From: Pseudomonas putida
GTDB lineage: Bacteria; Pseudomonadota; Gammaproteobacteria; Pseudomonadales; Pseudomonadaceae
DNA: 64,000 nucleotides
Direction: 5' to 3'
NCBI RefSeq assembly: GCF_030159595.1
Contig: NZ_BSKJ01000004.1
Coordinates: 225,747-289,746, forward strand
In this document: piece by piece, positions 17,288-24,104 of the stretch
Layout of the letters: each line of letters opens with the position of its first letter
Numbering within the stretch: the first letter of the stretch is position 1
Notes under the pieces: generated by a model
Databases searched by the model: none
What the model was told of the DNA's origin: nothing
The model's input: the letters and a program-made list of their open reading frames with translations, nothing else
Program-made: the position numbers and the translations under genes

Positions 17288-17584
17288 ATGGAAGCGTTGA
17301 GAGAAGAATTCACGAGAGCCATTGAAGAAGCCATCGAGGAATGCCACAGGATTAAATACAATCCGACCACATGGGAAAGGATGAACAGGCAGCATGGCGC
17401 TGTTGAGGCAGCCGTCAGACTTGTTACGTCAGGGGATTTCCAGGCTGGGCTAAAGAAATTACTCGCAGAGAATCGGCCTGAGCTCACTGTCGAAGCACAT
17501 GTGTTGCAACCACGATTTTCTGCTCTTTTTGATCGCCGGTTGATTGAGCTTGCCCAGTGGCGCTTGGACAACGCACATAGGTAG
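17288..17584 (+). CDS. Small hypothetical protein
   Basis: A 98-residue soluble, mostly helical protein rich in Glu/Arg (MEALREEFTRAIEEAIEEC at the start), with no signal peptide or membrane segment. I chose the ATG at 17288 because an AGGGGGG ribosome-binding site lies 4 bp upstream; in-frame ATGs at 17216 and 17267 lack one. It sits in the accessory patch between the integrase remnant and a gene fragment. Function unknown; cargo of the former mobile element is a reasonable guess. Confidence 0.6.
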   Translation: MEALREEFTRAIEEAIEECHRIKYNPTTWERMNRQHGAVEAAVRLVTSGDFQAGLKKLLAENRPELTVEAHVLQPRFSALFDRRLIELAQWRLDNAHR

Positions 17585-17587
17585 GGC

Positions 17588-17770
17588 GGCCCGGTTTACA
17601 TCAATGGCAAGGAAGGGCAGTTGAAGAAGTTCAACGAGAACTACTTCGAAGCCAAGGGCGGCGGTGTGACTATCTCGCTGTCGATCAACCCGGGCGGTTC
17701 TCCGAGCGTTTCCTATACCAGGAAGAATCGCGCCAATGGGATCTGCCAGGTGAAAAGCGAAGGCGCTTGA
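17588..17770 (+). pseudogene. C-terminal fragment of an unrecognised gene
   Basis: An open frame without a start codon, directly after the preceding gene's stop, encodes about 60 residues (GPVYINGKEGQLKKFNENYF... ending GICQVKSEGA) and a TGA at 17768. Codon use and composition look coding (INGKEGQLKKF, GGGVTISLSINPGG). It is too short for the ORF list and has no ATG in frame, so it is most likely the 3' stump of a gene removed by recombination. The 17771-18019 interval after it holds nothing I can support. Confidence 0.45.
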
Positions 17771-18019
17771 GGCTCTGGCGGATCAGGCTGGGCCCGTAAG
17801 AGGCAGCTGCACCTGAGCGTGATCGACTGCGCCGGCAGGGCGAACAGTGTTGAACCCGCTCTCTACTGCCCCTAAGGCCTCTATCCAGGAGCCTTATAAA
17901 CTCGACATTGCGCTCGGCTTCACGCTCGGGTGTGGCCTGCCGAAGAGCATTCGAGCGCCGCCAGCAAGCCAGCATGCAAACTGCCCTTGCGCCGCGCTCG
18001 ATGAAACGCGACCCCTTGC

Positions 18020-18379
18020 CTAGTTCGCGGGCAAGAGGATCACGAAGTTCTTCTTCATGTCTTCCAGCACAGTCCATTTGCCCTTGGCGCCCGGTTCGAT
18101 AATGAACGTGTCGCCAGCGGCCAGTGTGATGGGGGCGCAACCCTCAAGCTCGATGACGCAGCATCCACTCAGGACATGGCAGAACTCCCAAACTTTGTAG
18201 TCGATGCGCCACGCTCCGGTGCTGGCTTCCCATTCTCCGGAAATGCGACCTTGCTGCTCATCGTGATAGTACTTGGACGTCAGCGTATGAGGGGTGCCTT
18301 CCACGACCTCTTCAAAAAAGGGAAGGTCGCGCACCGGTTGGATATCCAGTTCGCGGAATACGGTCAGTTTGTTGTTCAT
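18020..18379 (-). CDS. Cupin domain protein (EutQ/DUF861-like)
   Basis: A 119-residue single-domain cupin: beta-strand pattern with EFCHVLSGCCVIELEG, then APITLAAGDTFIIEPGAKGKWTV, as in DUF861/EutQ-type proteins, which usually bind small polar ligands or metal. Metal-ligand positions are incomplete, so an enzymatic role is uncertain. Its ATG overlaps the stop of the upstream GNAT gene (ATGA at 18376-18379), so the two were a translationally coupled operon. Because the GNAT gene is frameshifted here, translation of this gene may be reduced. Confidence 0.75.
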   Translation of the reverse strand: MNNKLTVFRELDIQPVRDLPFFEEVVEGTPHTLTSKYYHDEQQGRISGEWEASTGAWRIDYKVWEFCHVLSGCCVIELEGCAPITLAAGDTFIIEPGAKGKWTVLEDMKKNFVILLPAN

Positions 18380-18986
18380 GGTGTTTTCTCGAGCACGTTG
18401 TGGGTAGGGCGATACATCAAATAGGCTTCACCGGTCACGCCAAGCATCGGGTGCGGAACGATCTGGCAGGTTTTAACAATCTGAAAACCGTGACGTTCGT
18501 AGAAGCGGCGTGCACCGTGGTTTTCTGCATAATCGATCAGGCACAGTCCATCCAGGCCAGAGTCCTCTGCGCGCTGCTGGGCGTGGCGAAGAAACTGGAC
18601 GCCCAGCCCCTGACTGCGCCAGGCCTCATCCAGGGCCAGGCCTCATCCAGGGCCAGGCTGGATATGTACAAGGTGTCGGGTATTTCCATGTCGGAATAAG
18701 GCGCGAGGACCGGGTCTGTCTCGACAGGCCTGTCAGGGGTCTCGCGCAAGGCATAGCTATGCATCATGCCGATGACGCGCCCTTCGAAAGTGGCCATCAG
18801 GCAGTTCTTGTAGGAAAAGTCGCCCTGTTCCCTGGCATAGCGAGACGCACCGACACTCAGCAATGTTTCCCCAGGTGCGGCAAGCTTGCTCCATATGTAA
18901 TCGGCCATGCCCTCCGATGTCAGTTGAAAGAAGCGCGCAATATCGTGCGCGTCCGAGGCTTGAGCGGGCCTGAAGTCGATAGGCAT
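18376..18986 (-). pseudogene. GNAT N-acetyltransferase gene broken by a 17-bp tandem duplication
   Basis: The first 117 or so residues are an intact GNAT N-terminal half (MPIDFRPAQASDAHDIARFF; RVIGMMHSYALRE; ISSLALDEAW). A perfect 17-bp direct repeat (AGGCCTCATCCAGGGCC at 18621-18637 and 18638-18654) then shifts the frame, giving a 149-residue product that stops at 18537. With one copy removed the frame continues through RSQGLGVQFLRHAQQRAEDS (the acetyl-CoA-binding Q/RxxGxG/A loop), CLIDYAENHGARRFYERHGF and ends at TGA 18376, exactly 197 residues. The stop then overlaps the cupin start. The 18986 start has GGGAG upstream. Confidence 0.88.
18621..18654. repeat. 17-bp perfect tandem duplication
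   Basis: AGGCCTCATCCAGGGCC repeated twice head to tail inside the GNAT gene. Seventeen is not a multiple of three, so the duplication frameshifts the gene, and loss of one unit would restore it. Confidence 0.95.
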
Positions 18987-19296
18987 GTACAGTGCTCCCA
19001 TGGGATCGGGTGGTTATTTTTCAAGGATTACGCCTTTGACAGGGGGCAGGGTAGGCGGGTTGAACGGTTCCCATCATGCTCTGGGCGAACACCGTCAGCA
19101 CGACGTGCGACGCTCCATGCTCAAAGGCACATGGCGGTCTAATGGCTCAGGTCTGGGGAGACGATCGTGCAGTCGATTTGCGGTGATGAGAATTGGATCT
19201 GCACCGCTTAGTCGTCCGCTCTTCGTCACAAGCGCAAAGACCTGCTCAATTGCGGAGTGTTATCCTTCCGTACTTATCAGAACAGGGAGCGTGATG
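18987..19296. other. 310-bp interval without a supported gene
   Basis: Frames open across this stretch (the 5' extension of the 65-aa membrane protein) have no ribosome-binding site or recognisable sequence. It presumably holds the promoter of the GNAT-cupin pair on the minus strand and of the small membrane protein on the plus strand; I could not pin either down. Confidence 0.5.
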
Positions 19297-19494
19297 ATGA
19301 GCTTGCGAGAACGGCACAAAGCGTTGCAGCGCTGGCTTACACCAAGGCGCAGGCGTCGTATTGGCGGGACGGTGATGGCCGCTTGGGCGATTGGCGTGGT
19401 CGTGCATCCAGGCCAATACCTGCTTTATGTAGCAATAACCGGGGTAATCATCCTGATGGGAGGTTGGCAGTTCGTGCCAGAGTCCAGGCGGTGA
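19297..19494 (+). CDS. Small two-helix membrane protein
   Basis: A 65-residue protein with a strongly basic N-terminus (RRRRRIGG) and two hydrophobic segments (GTVMAAWAIGVVVH and YLLYVAITGVIILMGGWQFV), so an inner-membrane hairpin is likely. The start at 19297 sits 7 bp after AGGGAG; ATG 19294 is also possible. It precedes a sigma-54-like element and a 32-residue microprotein, the same arrangement as the 111-residue membrane protein at 20610. Function unknown. Confidence 0.55.
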   Translation: MSLRERHKALQRWLTPRRRRRIGGTVMAAWAIGVVVHPGQYLLYVAITGVIILMGGWQFVPESRR

Positions 19495-19533
19495 GGTGCG
19501 AGCAGCTAACGCTGCATTGCTTTAATACGGCGC

Positions 19534-19549
19534 TGGAACAGGAATTGCT
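19534..19549 (+). promoter_or_regulatory. Sigma-54 type -24/-12 element upstream of microprotein 1
   Basis: TGGAACAGGAATTGCT matches the RpoN consensus TGGCACG-N4-TTGCW with the invariant GG (19535-36) and GC (19547-48) at exactly the right spacing. The GC lies 39 bp before the ATG at 19587. The same element occurs before microprotein 2. Confidence 0.65.
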
Positions 19550-19586
19550 GAAACCCTGAGACATTGATCATGCGGGGTACGCAGAA

Positions 19587-19685
19587 ATGACTCAGGATGA
19601 CCGCTATTACATGATTTTCAGCGTGGTGGCTGTGCTGGTACTGGACCTGGCGGCGACTTATGTGTTTCTCCATGCCATATCCTGA
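19587..19685 (+). CDS. 32-residue single-helix membrane microprotein 1
   Basis: A short ORF, below usual gene-calling limits, encoding MTQDDRYYMIFSVVAVLVLD followed by LAATYVFLHAIS. It has an acidic/aromatic N-terminus and one membrane helix containing an LDLAA motif. A second ORF at 21029 encodes an equally long protein with the same pattern (acidic-Asp-x-Tyr, V..VL-LD-AA), and both lie about 39-40 bp after a sigma-54-like element with similar flanking sequence. This conservation supports real translation. It is probably an inner-membrane peptide that modulates a larger partner, by analogy with other bacterial microproteins. Function unknown. Confidence 0.6.
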   Translation: MTQDDRYYMIFSVVAVLVLDLAATYVFLHAIS

Positions 19686-19840
19686 CCCCGGTTGTGGGGC
19701 ACGCCATACGCGTAATCGGGGCCAACCGCTACATGAAACCTTGCGTGGAAGATGACCAGCGGCTTGCGCCTGCCTGAACATCCCGATCGAGTGCGGTCCA
19801 ACGTAAGCAAGCTTTGGCTTCGCTTGTCGGAGGTACGCAC

Positions 19841-19981
19841 ATGAAACGCAAGACTGCATGGGTTGTGGTGTTGTCTGGTTTGCTGCTACTCAGTGGCTGC
19901 TGGCCGTACTGGCATGACGGTCGCCATCACCGCCATTATCATGACGGCGATCGTGGCGGGCAGGAGTACCGTCGCTACTGA
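19841..19981 (+). CDS. Small histidine-rich lipoprotein
   Basis: A 46-residue protein, too short for routine ORF lists, with a strong CGGAGGT ribosome-binding site 6 bp before ATG 19841. The N-terminus (MKRKTAWVVVLSGLLLLSGC) is a complete lipoprotein signal with lipobox LLSGC, Cys20. The mature 27 residues are rich in His, Asp and Arg (HDGRHHRHYHDGDR), a plausible metal-binding tail. Function unknown; envelope metal handling or sensing would fit. Confidence 0.65.
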   Translation: MKRKTAWVVVLSGLLLLSGCWPYWHDGRHHRHYHDGDRGGQEYRRY

Positions 19982-20136
19982 TGGAGGGCGAGAGGGGACA
20001 CACCGAAATCCATATAGCAAACAAACCTAATGCCTGATCGCCCTCGCGCAGTAACATGGGCGCACGATAACCAAAAAAGGGGCGGCTGCCTGGTAAAACT
20101 TTCCCGGTTTCTGATGGGGTAACAGGCGCGTGTCGC

Positions 20137-20505
20137 GTGAAGAGCTCAACATCGCTAGCGGGCGCAATACTTGTGTCCGGGTTCGCCACGTTGTTCATGG
20201 CAGGCTGCGCACAACACCCTGATGTGCGAGACAGCCACGATTACACCGTTGGCAGTACAGCGAAAAGCCCACCCGTGTATCTGGGGTGCGTCAAAAACGA
20301 ACTTCAAGGAAATGTGAAAACCTATGAAGTCGAGGGCGATAACTCGGTCAGGCTGTTCATCGAAAGCACCGACCCCGACAAGGCGGAGGGGCTTGTAGAG
20401 TTGCGGGGCACGGGAACTCAGCGCCAGTTCACGGCTTATCAACGTGATGCCTGGTACGACCATGGCAGGTTGCTGGACGCCGCATTGATGTGTTCAAAGG
20501 CTTGA
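20137..20505 (+). CDS. Putative lipoprotein
   Basis: A 122-residue protein starting with GTG at 20137. Signal sequence MKSSTSLAGAILVSGFATLF is followed by lipobox MAGC with Cys24. The mature part (VYLGCVKNELQGNVKTYEVE, TAYQRDAWYDHGRLLDAALM) is a small beta-rich domain with Cys pairs, of a type common in pseudomonads and without known function. A very good rho-independent terminator follows the stop by 21 bp, so it ends its transcript. Confidence 0.7.
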   Translation: MKSSTSLAGAILVSGFATLFMAGCAQHPDVRDSHDYTVGSTAKSPPVYLGCVKNELQGNVKTYEVEGDNSVRLFIESTDPDKAEGLVELRGTGTQRQFTAYQRDAWYDHGRLLDAALMCSKA

Positions 20506-20526
20506 TTGATTGGCACCAGAAAACAC

Positions 20527-20556
20527 AAAAAGCCCGCTGTTGAGAGCGGGCTTTTT
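20527..20556 (+). terminator. Rho-independent terminator after the 122-aa lipoprotein
   Basis: AAAAAGCCCGCT, a 6-nt loop, AGCGGGCTTTTT: an 8-bp GC stem extended by A-T pairs and ending in a T5 run. Textbook intrinsic terminator. Confidence 0.9.
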
Positions 20557-20609
20557 GCATTTGCGGGTCACCGCCGCAATAATCCAGGTATTTGGAAGGA
20601 GAATCGCGT

Positions 20610-20945
20610 GTGGAAGCAAGAAGCGTTGTCGCAGAAATGTTCATTGGAATCCCGACGCATTTCTGGGTGTTACCCGTTGCAGGGCTGGTTGCGTACTACG
20701 GCTTGAAGTGGTCCGCCAGATCCAGCAATCGCGCTACCCTGCTGCAAGCCTCGACTTATCTGTTGCTGCTGGCGCTGGCTGTGCTGCCCAACGGCTTTTA
20801 TGCGTTGTTTCCCCCCGCGCCCGACCCGGATGTGCTGTTGAATAACGCACCGTTGCCCAACTATGCCGGGCGCTTCTACCTGGATGCGTTCTATGTCTTC
20901 GGTGGTTGGGCACTGAGCAAAGTGGTGAAGCTCAAGTTCAGCTGA
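20610..20945 (+). CDS. Small membrane protein, unknown function
   Basis: A 111-residue protein with three hydrophobic stretches (FWVLPVAGLVAYYGL, ASTYLLLLALAVLPNGFYALF, FYVFGGWALSKVV). I chose GTG 20610 because an AAGGAG ribosome-binding site lies 8 bp upstream, inside the longer TTG-initiated frame. It is followed by the second sigma-54-like element and microprotein 2, mirroring the 19.3-19.7 kb arrangement. Confidence 0.6.
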   Translation: MEARSVVAEMFIGIPTHFWVLPVAGLVAYYGLKWSARSSNRATLLQASTYLLLLALAVLPNGFYALFPPAPDPDVLLNNAPLPNYAGRFYLDAFYVFGGWALSKVVKLKFS

Positions 20946-20974
20946 GCCGCTGCTCGGGTAGCGGATGCGCTGGC

Positions 20975-20990
20975 TGGAACGGTAATTGCT
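20975..20990 (+). promoter_or_regulatory. Sigma-54 type -24/-12 element upstream of microprotein 2
   Basis: TGGAACGGTAATTGCT: GG at 20976-77 and GC at 20988-89, RpoN spacing, 40 bp from GC to the ATG at 21029. It differs from the 19534 element at only two positions. Confidence 0.65.
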
Positions 20991-21028
20991 TTTACCCTTT
21001 CAAACCGGCGCATTTTGGGGATACGGCA

Positions 21029-21127
21029 ATGCTTCCTGAAGACCTGTATGTAATGTTTCTGTTTGTCGCCAGCGTGTTGGCCCTGGATGTCGCAGCCATC
21101 GTGTTGTACCGGGGAGCCAAGCCCTGA
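21029..21127 (+). CDS. 32-residue single-helix membrane microprotein 2
   Basis: Encodes MLPEDLYVMFLFVASVLALD followed by VAAIVLYRGAKP, a paralogue of the 19587 microprotein: same length, acidic pair then Tyr near position 7, and a membrane helix with LDVAA in the same place. The upstream flank (GCTGGAAC-GGTAATTGCT, then ACCCTTT, GCATTTTGGGGATACGGCA) is recognisably similar to that of copy 1, so the promoter and gene were duplicated together. Function unknown. Confidence 0.6.
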   Translation: MLPEDLYVMFLFVASVLALDVAAIVLYRGAKP

Positions 21128-21228
21128 CCCGCGTTTTTGGGGGGCTGGCACCCTGAACCGGGTAGACCGTCACGGTAAGGAATGGATTAACCAGGCAAAC
21201 CAAGGCGATTTCCAGGCTGTGAAGTCAC

Positions 21229-21447
21229 TCAGCAAGCGCCTTCAATGTCGTCGATTCTTGCGGCGACAGAGCGCAATTCGTCCGCAACCACATCGATGGA
21301 CTTGATGTGCGCCGCAACATCCACCTCGCTCTGCGAGCTACCGCGCGCCGCCATGAACCTGGCGTGGCCACTCATGGCCTGACTGAGCTGGTCCAGGTGA
21401 TCGGCTGTTCTGACCAGGTCTGACTTGATGCTATGAAGCGTTTCCAT
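21229..21447 (-). CDS. Small hypothetical helical protein
   Basis: A 72-residue soluble protein with heptad-like helices (METLHSIKSDLVRTADHLDQ; IKSIDVVADELRSVAARIDD) that suggest a short coiled coil or helical hairpin. I start at ATG 21447, preceded by AAGGAAGG at a somewhat long distance. The frame is open to 21495 but the extension has no homology. Unknown function. Confidence 0.5.
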   Translation of the reverse strand: METLHSIKSDLVRTADHLDQLSQAMSGHARFMAARGSSQSEVDVAAHIKSIDVVADELRSVAARIDDIEGAC

Positions 21448-21603
21448 TGTGATAACGGCCTTCCTTGTCGGTTGCTTCAACGGGCCTGTGAGCATCGCCT
21501 CAGGGCAGGGTGAAACGCAACCGATTTGTGGAAGGCGCTTTCTCGCCCAAGCCCGGAAAAGCGTGTGCGATCTTTGCTGGAGCCTCGGAGCGGCGCCAAG
21601 GTT

Positions 21604-21804
21604 TCAGGTTTTGGTCTGCACCTGCAGTACCGAACCCATCGTGTCCGTCATATAAATTCCGCTGGTGTGGTTACCGTCTGATTGTTGCTCGGCAAGTGGC
21701 ACATCCGAGTGGCGAAAGATGCTACGGTTCTGTTCGCCGGTTTTAAGGGTGATGAGTTTGCCATTCTGATAGAAAAGAAGTGTTTTGTTGGCGCTAGTTT
21801 GCAT
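21604..21804 (-). pseudogene. N-terminal remnant of an Rhs-core (RHS repeat-associated) gene
   Basis: The 66 codons begin MQTSANKTLLFYQNGKLITL and include FRHSDVPLAEQQSD and DTMGSVLQV, the typical opening of short P. putida proteins with an RHS repeat-associated core, which normally continue through YSPYGH...LLGFNGE into a variable toxin tail. Here the frame stops right after VLQVQTKT. Core and C-terminal toxin are missing, so this is a truncated copy. No matching toxin or immunity gene remains next to it. Confidence 0.6.
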
Positions 21805-22034
21805 TGCATAACTCCTTGCCGACTTGTGAATTGACCCCTTTACTGTCGCAGCCTCTACCTGCTCACGCTACTGGCAGAATTATCAGGTGCTTACTGTCGA
21901 GCCCTGCCTGGCCTCATCCAGGCGCGCGCTATCGCTGTGTCAATTGCGCGAAAGCCTGCAGCGAGACCTTGGTTGATTAGTAACTCGGCGCAACCCCCGT
22001 TAGAATGCAGCGTATCCCTAACGGCCAATTGCAA
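21805..22034. other. 230-bp intergenic stretch
   Basis: No gene supported. It holds the promoter of the Rhs remnant on the minus strand and presumably of the lipoprotein at 22035 on the plus strand; no strong element recognised. Confidence 0.4.
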
Positions 22035-22364
22035 ATGCCTACTTTTCGTATCTTGATCACTTCTGCGTTAGTCGCCAGCCTTGCTGGCTGCGCAACCCCC
22101 GGCAAACCCACTGCCAGCAAACTGACCAAAAAAACGCCGCAGCAGTACGCCGCCTGTGTCCTGCCTAAGTGGCAGGCACTCGCGCCCCAGGCTACGCAGA
22201 AGTCGATAGCCCACGGCTACCGGCTAACGGCGCCCAGTGCCGTAGCGAGCGACGATGTGCTGGACGTGGTCGATTCTCGCGAAGGCAGCCGCGCTACGTT
22301 CTACAAGGGCAGCTTCCTGTCGGGCGATAAATTGCGCCAGGCTGCCAGAGAATGCCTGGACTGA
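22035..22364 (+). CDS. Putative lipoprotein
   Basis: A 109-residue protein. ATG 22035 gives a clean lipoprotein signal, MPTFRILITSALVASLAGCA, with Cys19. An earlier ATG at 22005 would add ten residues before the signal. The mature domain (TPQQYAACVLPKWQALAPQA, VLDVVDSREGSRATFYKGSF) contains two Cys and resembles small uncharacterised Pseudomonas lipoproteins. It converges with osmE, the stops being 1 bp apart. Confidence 0.7.
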   Translation: MPTFRILITSALVASLAGCATPGKPTASKLTKKTPQQYAACVLPKWQALAPQATQKSIAHGYRLTAPSAVASDDVLDVVDSREGSRATFYKGSFLSGDKLRQAARECLD

Positions 22365-22365
22365 G

Positions 22366-22722
22366 TCAGTAACCCGAGCCGCTTGAGCCGCCCATGCTGG
22401 GCAGGCGGGCCTTGTGCTGGGCATTGCTCCATTCGGCGCAGGTCATGAAGGCGGTCTTGTCCACCTTGCCGCTGCCGTCGAAACTGACGCTGTAGGGTTG
22501 CCGGTTTCCGGCCTTGGTCAGCAGGTAGTCGAAGCAAGTGCCGGGCACCACGGTGCGTTCGGACTCGGCATCAGGTTTGCCGCCTATTTGCACGACCTGG
22601 TCTTTGCTCATGCCGGTATCGACCTTGGCCACCAGCGGCTGGTCGTGGTACAGCGCAGAGCTGGATGAACAGGCAGCAAGTGCTGCCAGGGTGAAAAGCA
22701 GCGCGTAATGGGGTTTGTTCAT
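22366..22722 (-). CDS. osmE: Osmotically inducible lipoprotein OsmE
   Basis: A 118-residue outer-membrane lipoprotein of the SmpA/OmlA fold. Signal MNKPHYALLFTLAALAAC ends in a lipobox Cys18. Conserved OsmE features are VDTGMSKDQVVQIGGKP, VPGTCFDYLL and FMTCAEWSNAQ. In E. coli osmE is induced by osmotic stress and stationary phase. I used ATG 22722 because it starts the signal peptide. The gene lies 35 bp after the OYE-family gene on the same strand. Confidence 0.85.
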   Translation of the reverse strand: MNKPHYALLFTLAALAACSSSSALYHDQPLVAKVDTGMSKDQVVQIGGKPDAESERTVVPGTCFDYLLTKAGNRQPYSVSFDGSGKVDKTAFMTCAEWSNAQHKARLPSMGGSSGSGY

Positions 22723-22757
22723 GGCATTGCTCCAGTACAGGGCAGTACGCCACATCA

Positions 22758-23993
22758 TCAATCCGCTCGGCTTTTCATCATACGCCTGTACTGCCTTACC
22801 CGCAGCAATGTGCAGCCTTGCTCCAGCAACAAGGCGCGCAACGGTGACGCGTGGGCCTTGGGCTGGCTGCCTGCTGCCAGCCGGCGCATCTGTAGCTTCA
22901 CCAGGGCCATGTACGCCAGTGCGGCAAACGCCTTGCGCTTCCAGCGAATCGGCTTCAGCTCGGCGCTGGCTGTCGCCTCGCCGTTGTGCCAGCGCCGGGG
23001 TAGGCCAGGTTCGACAGCCAGCGCCGTAGCGATGCCGGCCATGGCCACGCCACTGGCGAGCACCTGTTCGACCACCTGCAGCCGGCGAATACCGCCGGTG
23101 ACCATCACCGGCATCTTCGCGATGGCAGCGATATCCCGGGCAAACTCCAGAAAGTAGGCTTCGCGGGCCAAGGTGCGGCCGTCGCGCGCATCGCCCTGCA
23201 TGGCCGGTGCCTCATAGCTGCCGCCAGACAGTTCCACCAGGTCCACTGGCAGCGCGTTCAGCCATAGCACCACTTGGCGGGCATCTGCAGGTTCGAAGCC
23301 ACCGCGCTGGAAGTCTGCCGAATTCAGCTTCACTGCCACGCCGAAACCGGGCGAAACGACCTCGCGCACGGCCTTGACGACTTCCAGCAACAGCCGCGCG
23401 CGGTTTTCCAGGCTGCCGCCCCAACGGTCCTGGCGCTGGTTGCTCAACGGCGACAGAAACTGGCTCAGCAGGTAACCGTGGGCGGCATGTATCTGCACGC
23501 CACTGAAGCCGGCCTCTTCGGCCAGCGCTGCGGTACGGGCGAAACGCTGGATCAGTGCGGCGATCTCGGCTTCGTCCAGCGCCTTGGGCAGGGGGAACAG
23601 CCTGGACAGGCCGCCCATGTCCAAGGCCACGGCCGACGGCGCAACGGTGGGTTGGCCAAGGTTGGCCTGCATCTGCCTTCCCGGGTGGTTGATCTGCATC
23701 CAGAATTGCGCGCCATGGGCGCGGCCGACATGGGCCCAGTCGCGAAAGCGTTGCAGCGGCTGGCTGGCATCGAGCATTACCCCGCCTGGGCCGGTCATCG
23801 CGCTGGGGTCGACCATCACATTGCCGGTCAGCAACAACCCGGCACCACCTTCGGCCCAGGCCTGGTACAGGCGCAGCAATGAGTCGGAAGGGGTCTGGTC
23901 GGGGTTGGCCAGGTTTTCTTCCATCGCCGCTTTGGCGATGCGGTTGGGAATGACGCTGCCATTGGGCAAATGCAGCGGCTGGAACGGTGTCAT
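22758..23993 (-). CDS. NADH:flavin oxidoreductase, Old Yellow Enzyme family
   Basis: A 411-residue FMN-dependent TIM-barrel oxidoreductase. Visible signatures are MTPFQPLHLPNGSVIPNRIA at the start, GAQFWMQINHPGRQ (substrate/flavin binding), GVQIHAAHGYLLSQFLSPLS, NQRQDRWGGSLENRARLLLE and VMVTGGIRR for FMN phosphate binding. It probably reduces activated alkenes or related electrophiles; the substrate is unknown. It is divergent from a MerR regulator, and a perfect 16-bp palindrome in the shared promoter, placed in a 19-bp spacer, suggests MerR-type control. Confidence 0.88.
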   Translation of the reverse strand: MTPFQPLHLPNGSVIPNRIAKAAMEENLANPDQTPSDSLLRLYQAWAEGGAGLLLTGNVMVDPSAMTGPGGVMLDASQPLQRFRDWAHVGRAHGAQFWMQINHPGRQMQANLGQPTVAPSAVALDMGGLSRLFPLPKALDEAEIAALIQRFARTAALAEEAGFSGVQIHAAHGYLLSQFLSPLSNQRQDRWGGSLENRARLLLEVVKAVREVVSPGFGVAVKLNSADFQRGGFEPADARQVVLWLNALPVDLVELSGGSYEAPAMQGDARDGRTLAREAYFLEFARDIAAIAKMPVMVTGGIRRLQVVEQVLASGVAMAGIATALAVEPGLPRRWHNGEATASAELKPIRWKRKAFAALAYMALVKLQMRRLAAGSQPKAHASPLRALLLEQGCTLLRVRQYRRMMKSRAD

Positions 23994-24055
23994 GGCGATC
24001 TCCGGACAGGGCTACCACGCATCGGTTACTGACCGCGTGGGCTAGGTTGCAGAGA

Positions 24056-24086
24056 AGGCTAAGGTTAAAGTCAACTTTAAGGTCAA
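24056..24086 (-). promoter_or_regulatory. MerR-type promoter with palindromic operator
   Basis: Minus-strand -35 TTGACC (24086-24081) and a weak -10 TAGCCT (24061-24056) are separated by 19 bp, the overlong spacer typical of MerR-activated promoters. A perfect dyad TTAAAGT-CA-ACTTTAA (24065-24080) sits inside the spacer. It would serve the OYE gene and autoregulate the divergent MerR gene. Confidence 0.65.
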
Positions 24087-24104
24087 TAGGGAAAGGACAG
24101 TGAA

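Noticed and set aside
17083..17571. 162-codon minus-strand frame in the accessory patch
   Set aside because: It is opposite the 98-aa protein, which has a strong ribosome-binding site; Ser-rich translation with no family.
17685..18140. 151-codon minus-strand frame
   Set aside because: Arg/Ser-rich, overlaps the cupin gene and the gene stump, no start signal.
21170..21240. A coding fragment reading KEWINQANQGDFQAVKSL
   Set aside because: A GDFQA match to the 98-aa protein at 17288 caught my eye, but the shared stretch is too short and no start or stop context supports it.
16417..22034. An intact genomic island or prophage
   Set aside because: Only a broken integrase, small genes and fragments are present; no replication, transfer or structural genes and no visible att repeats.
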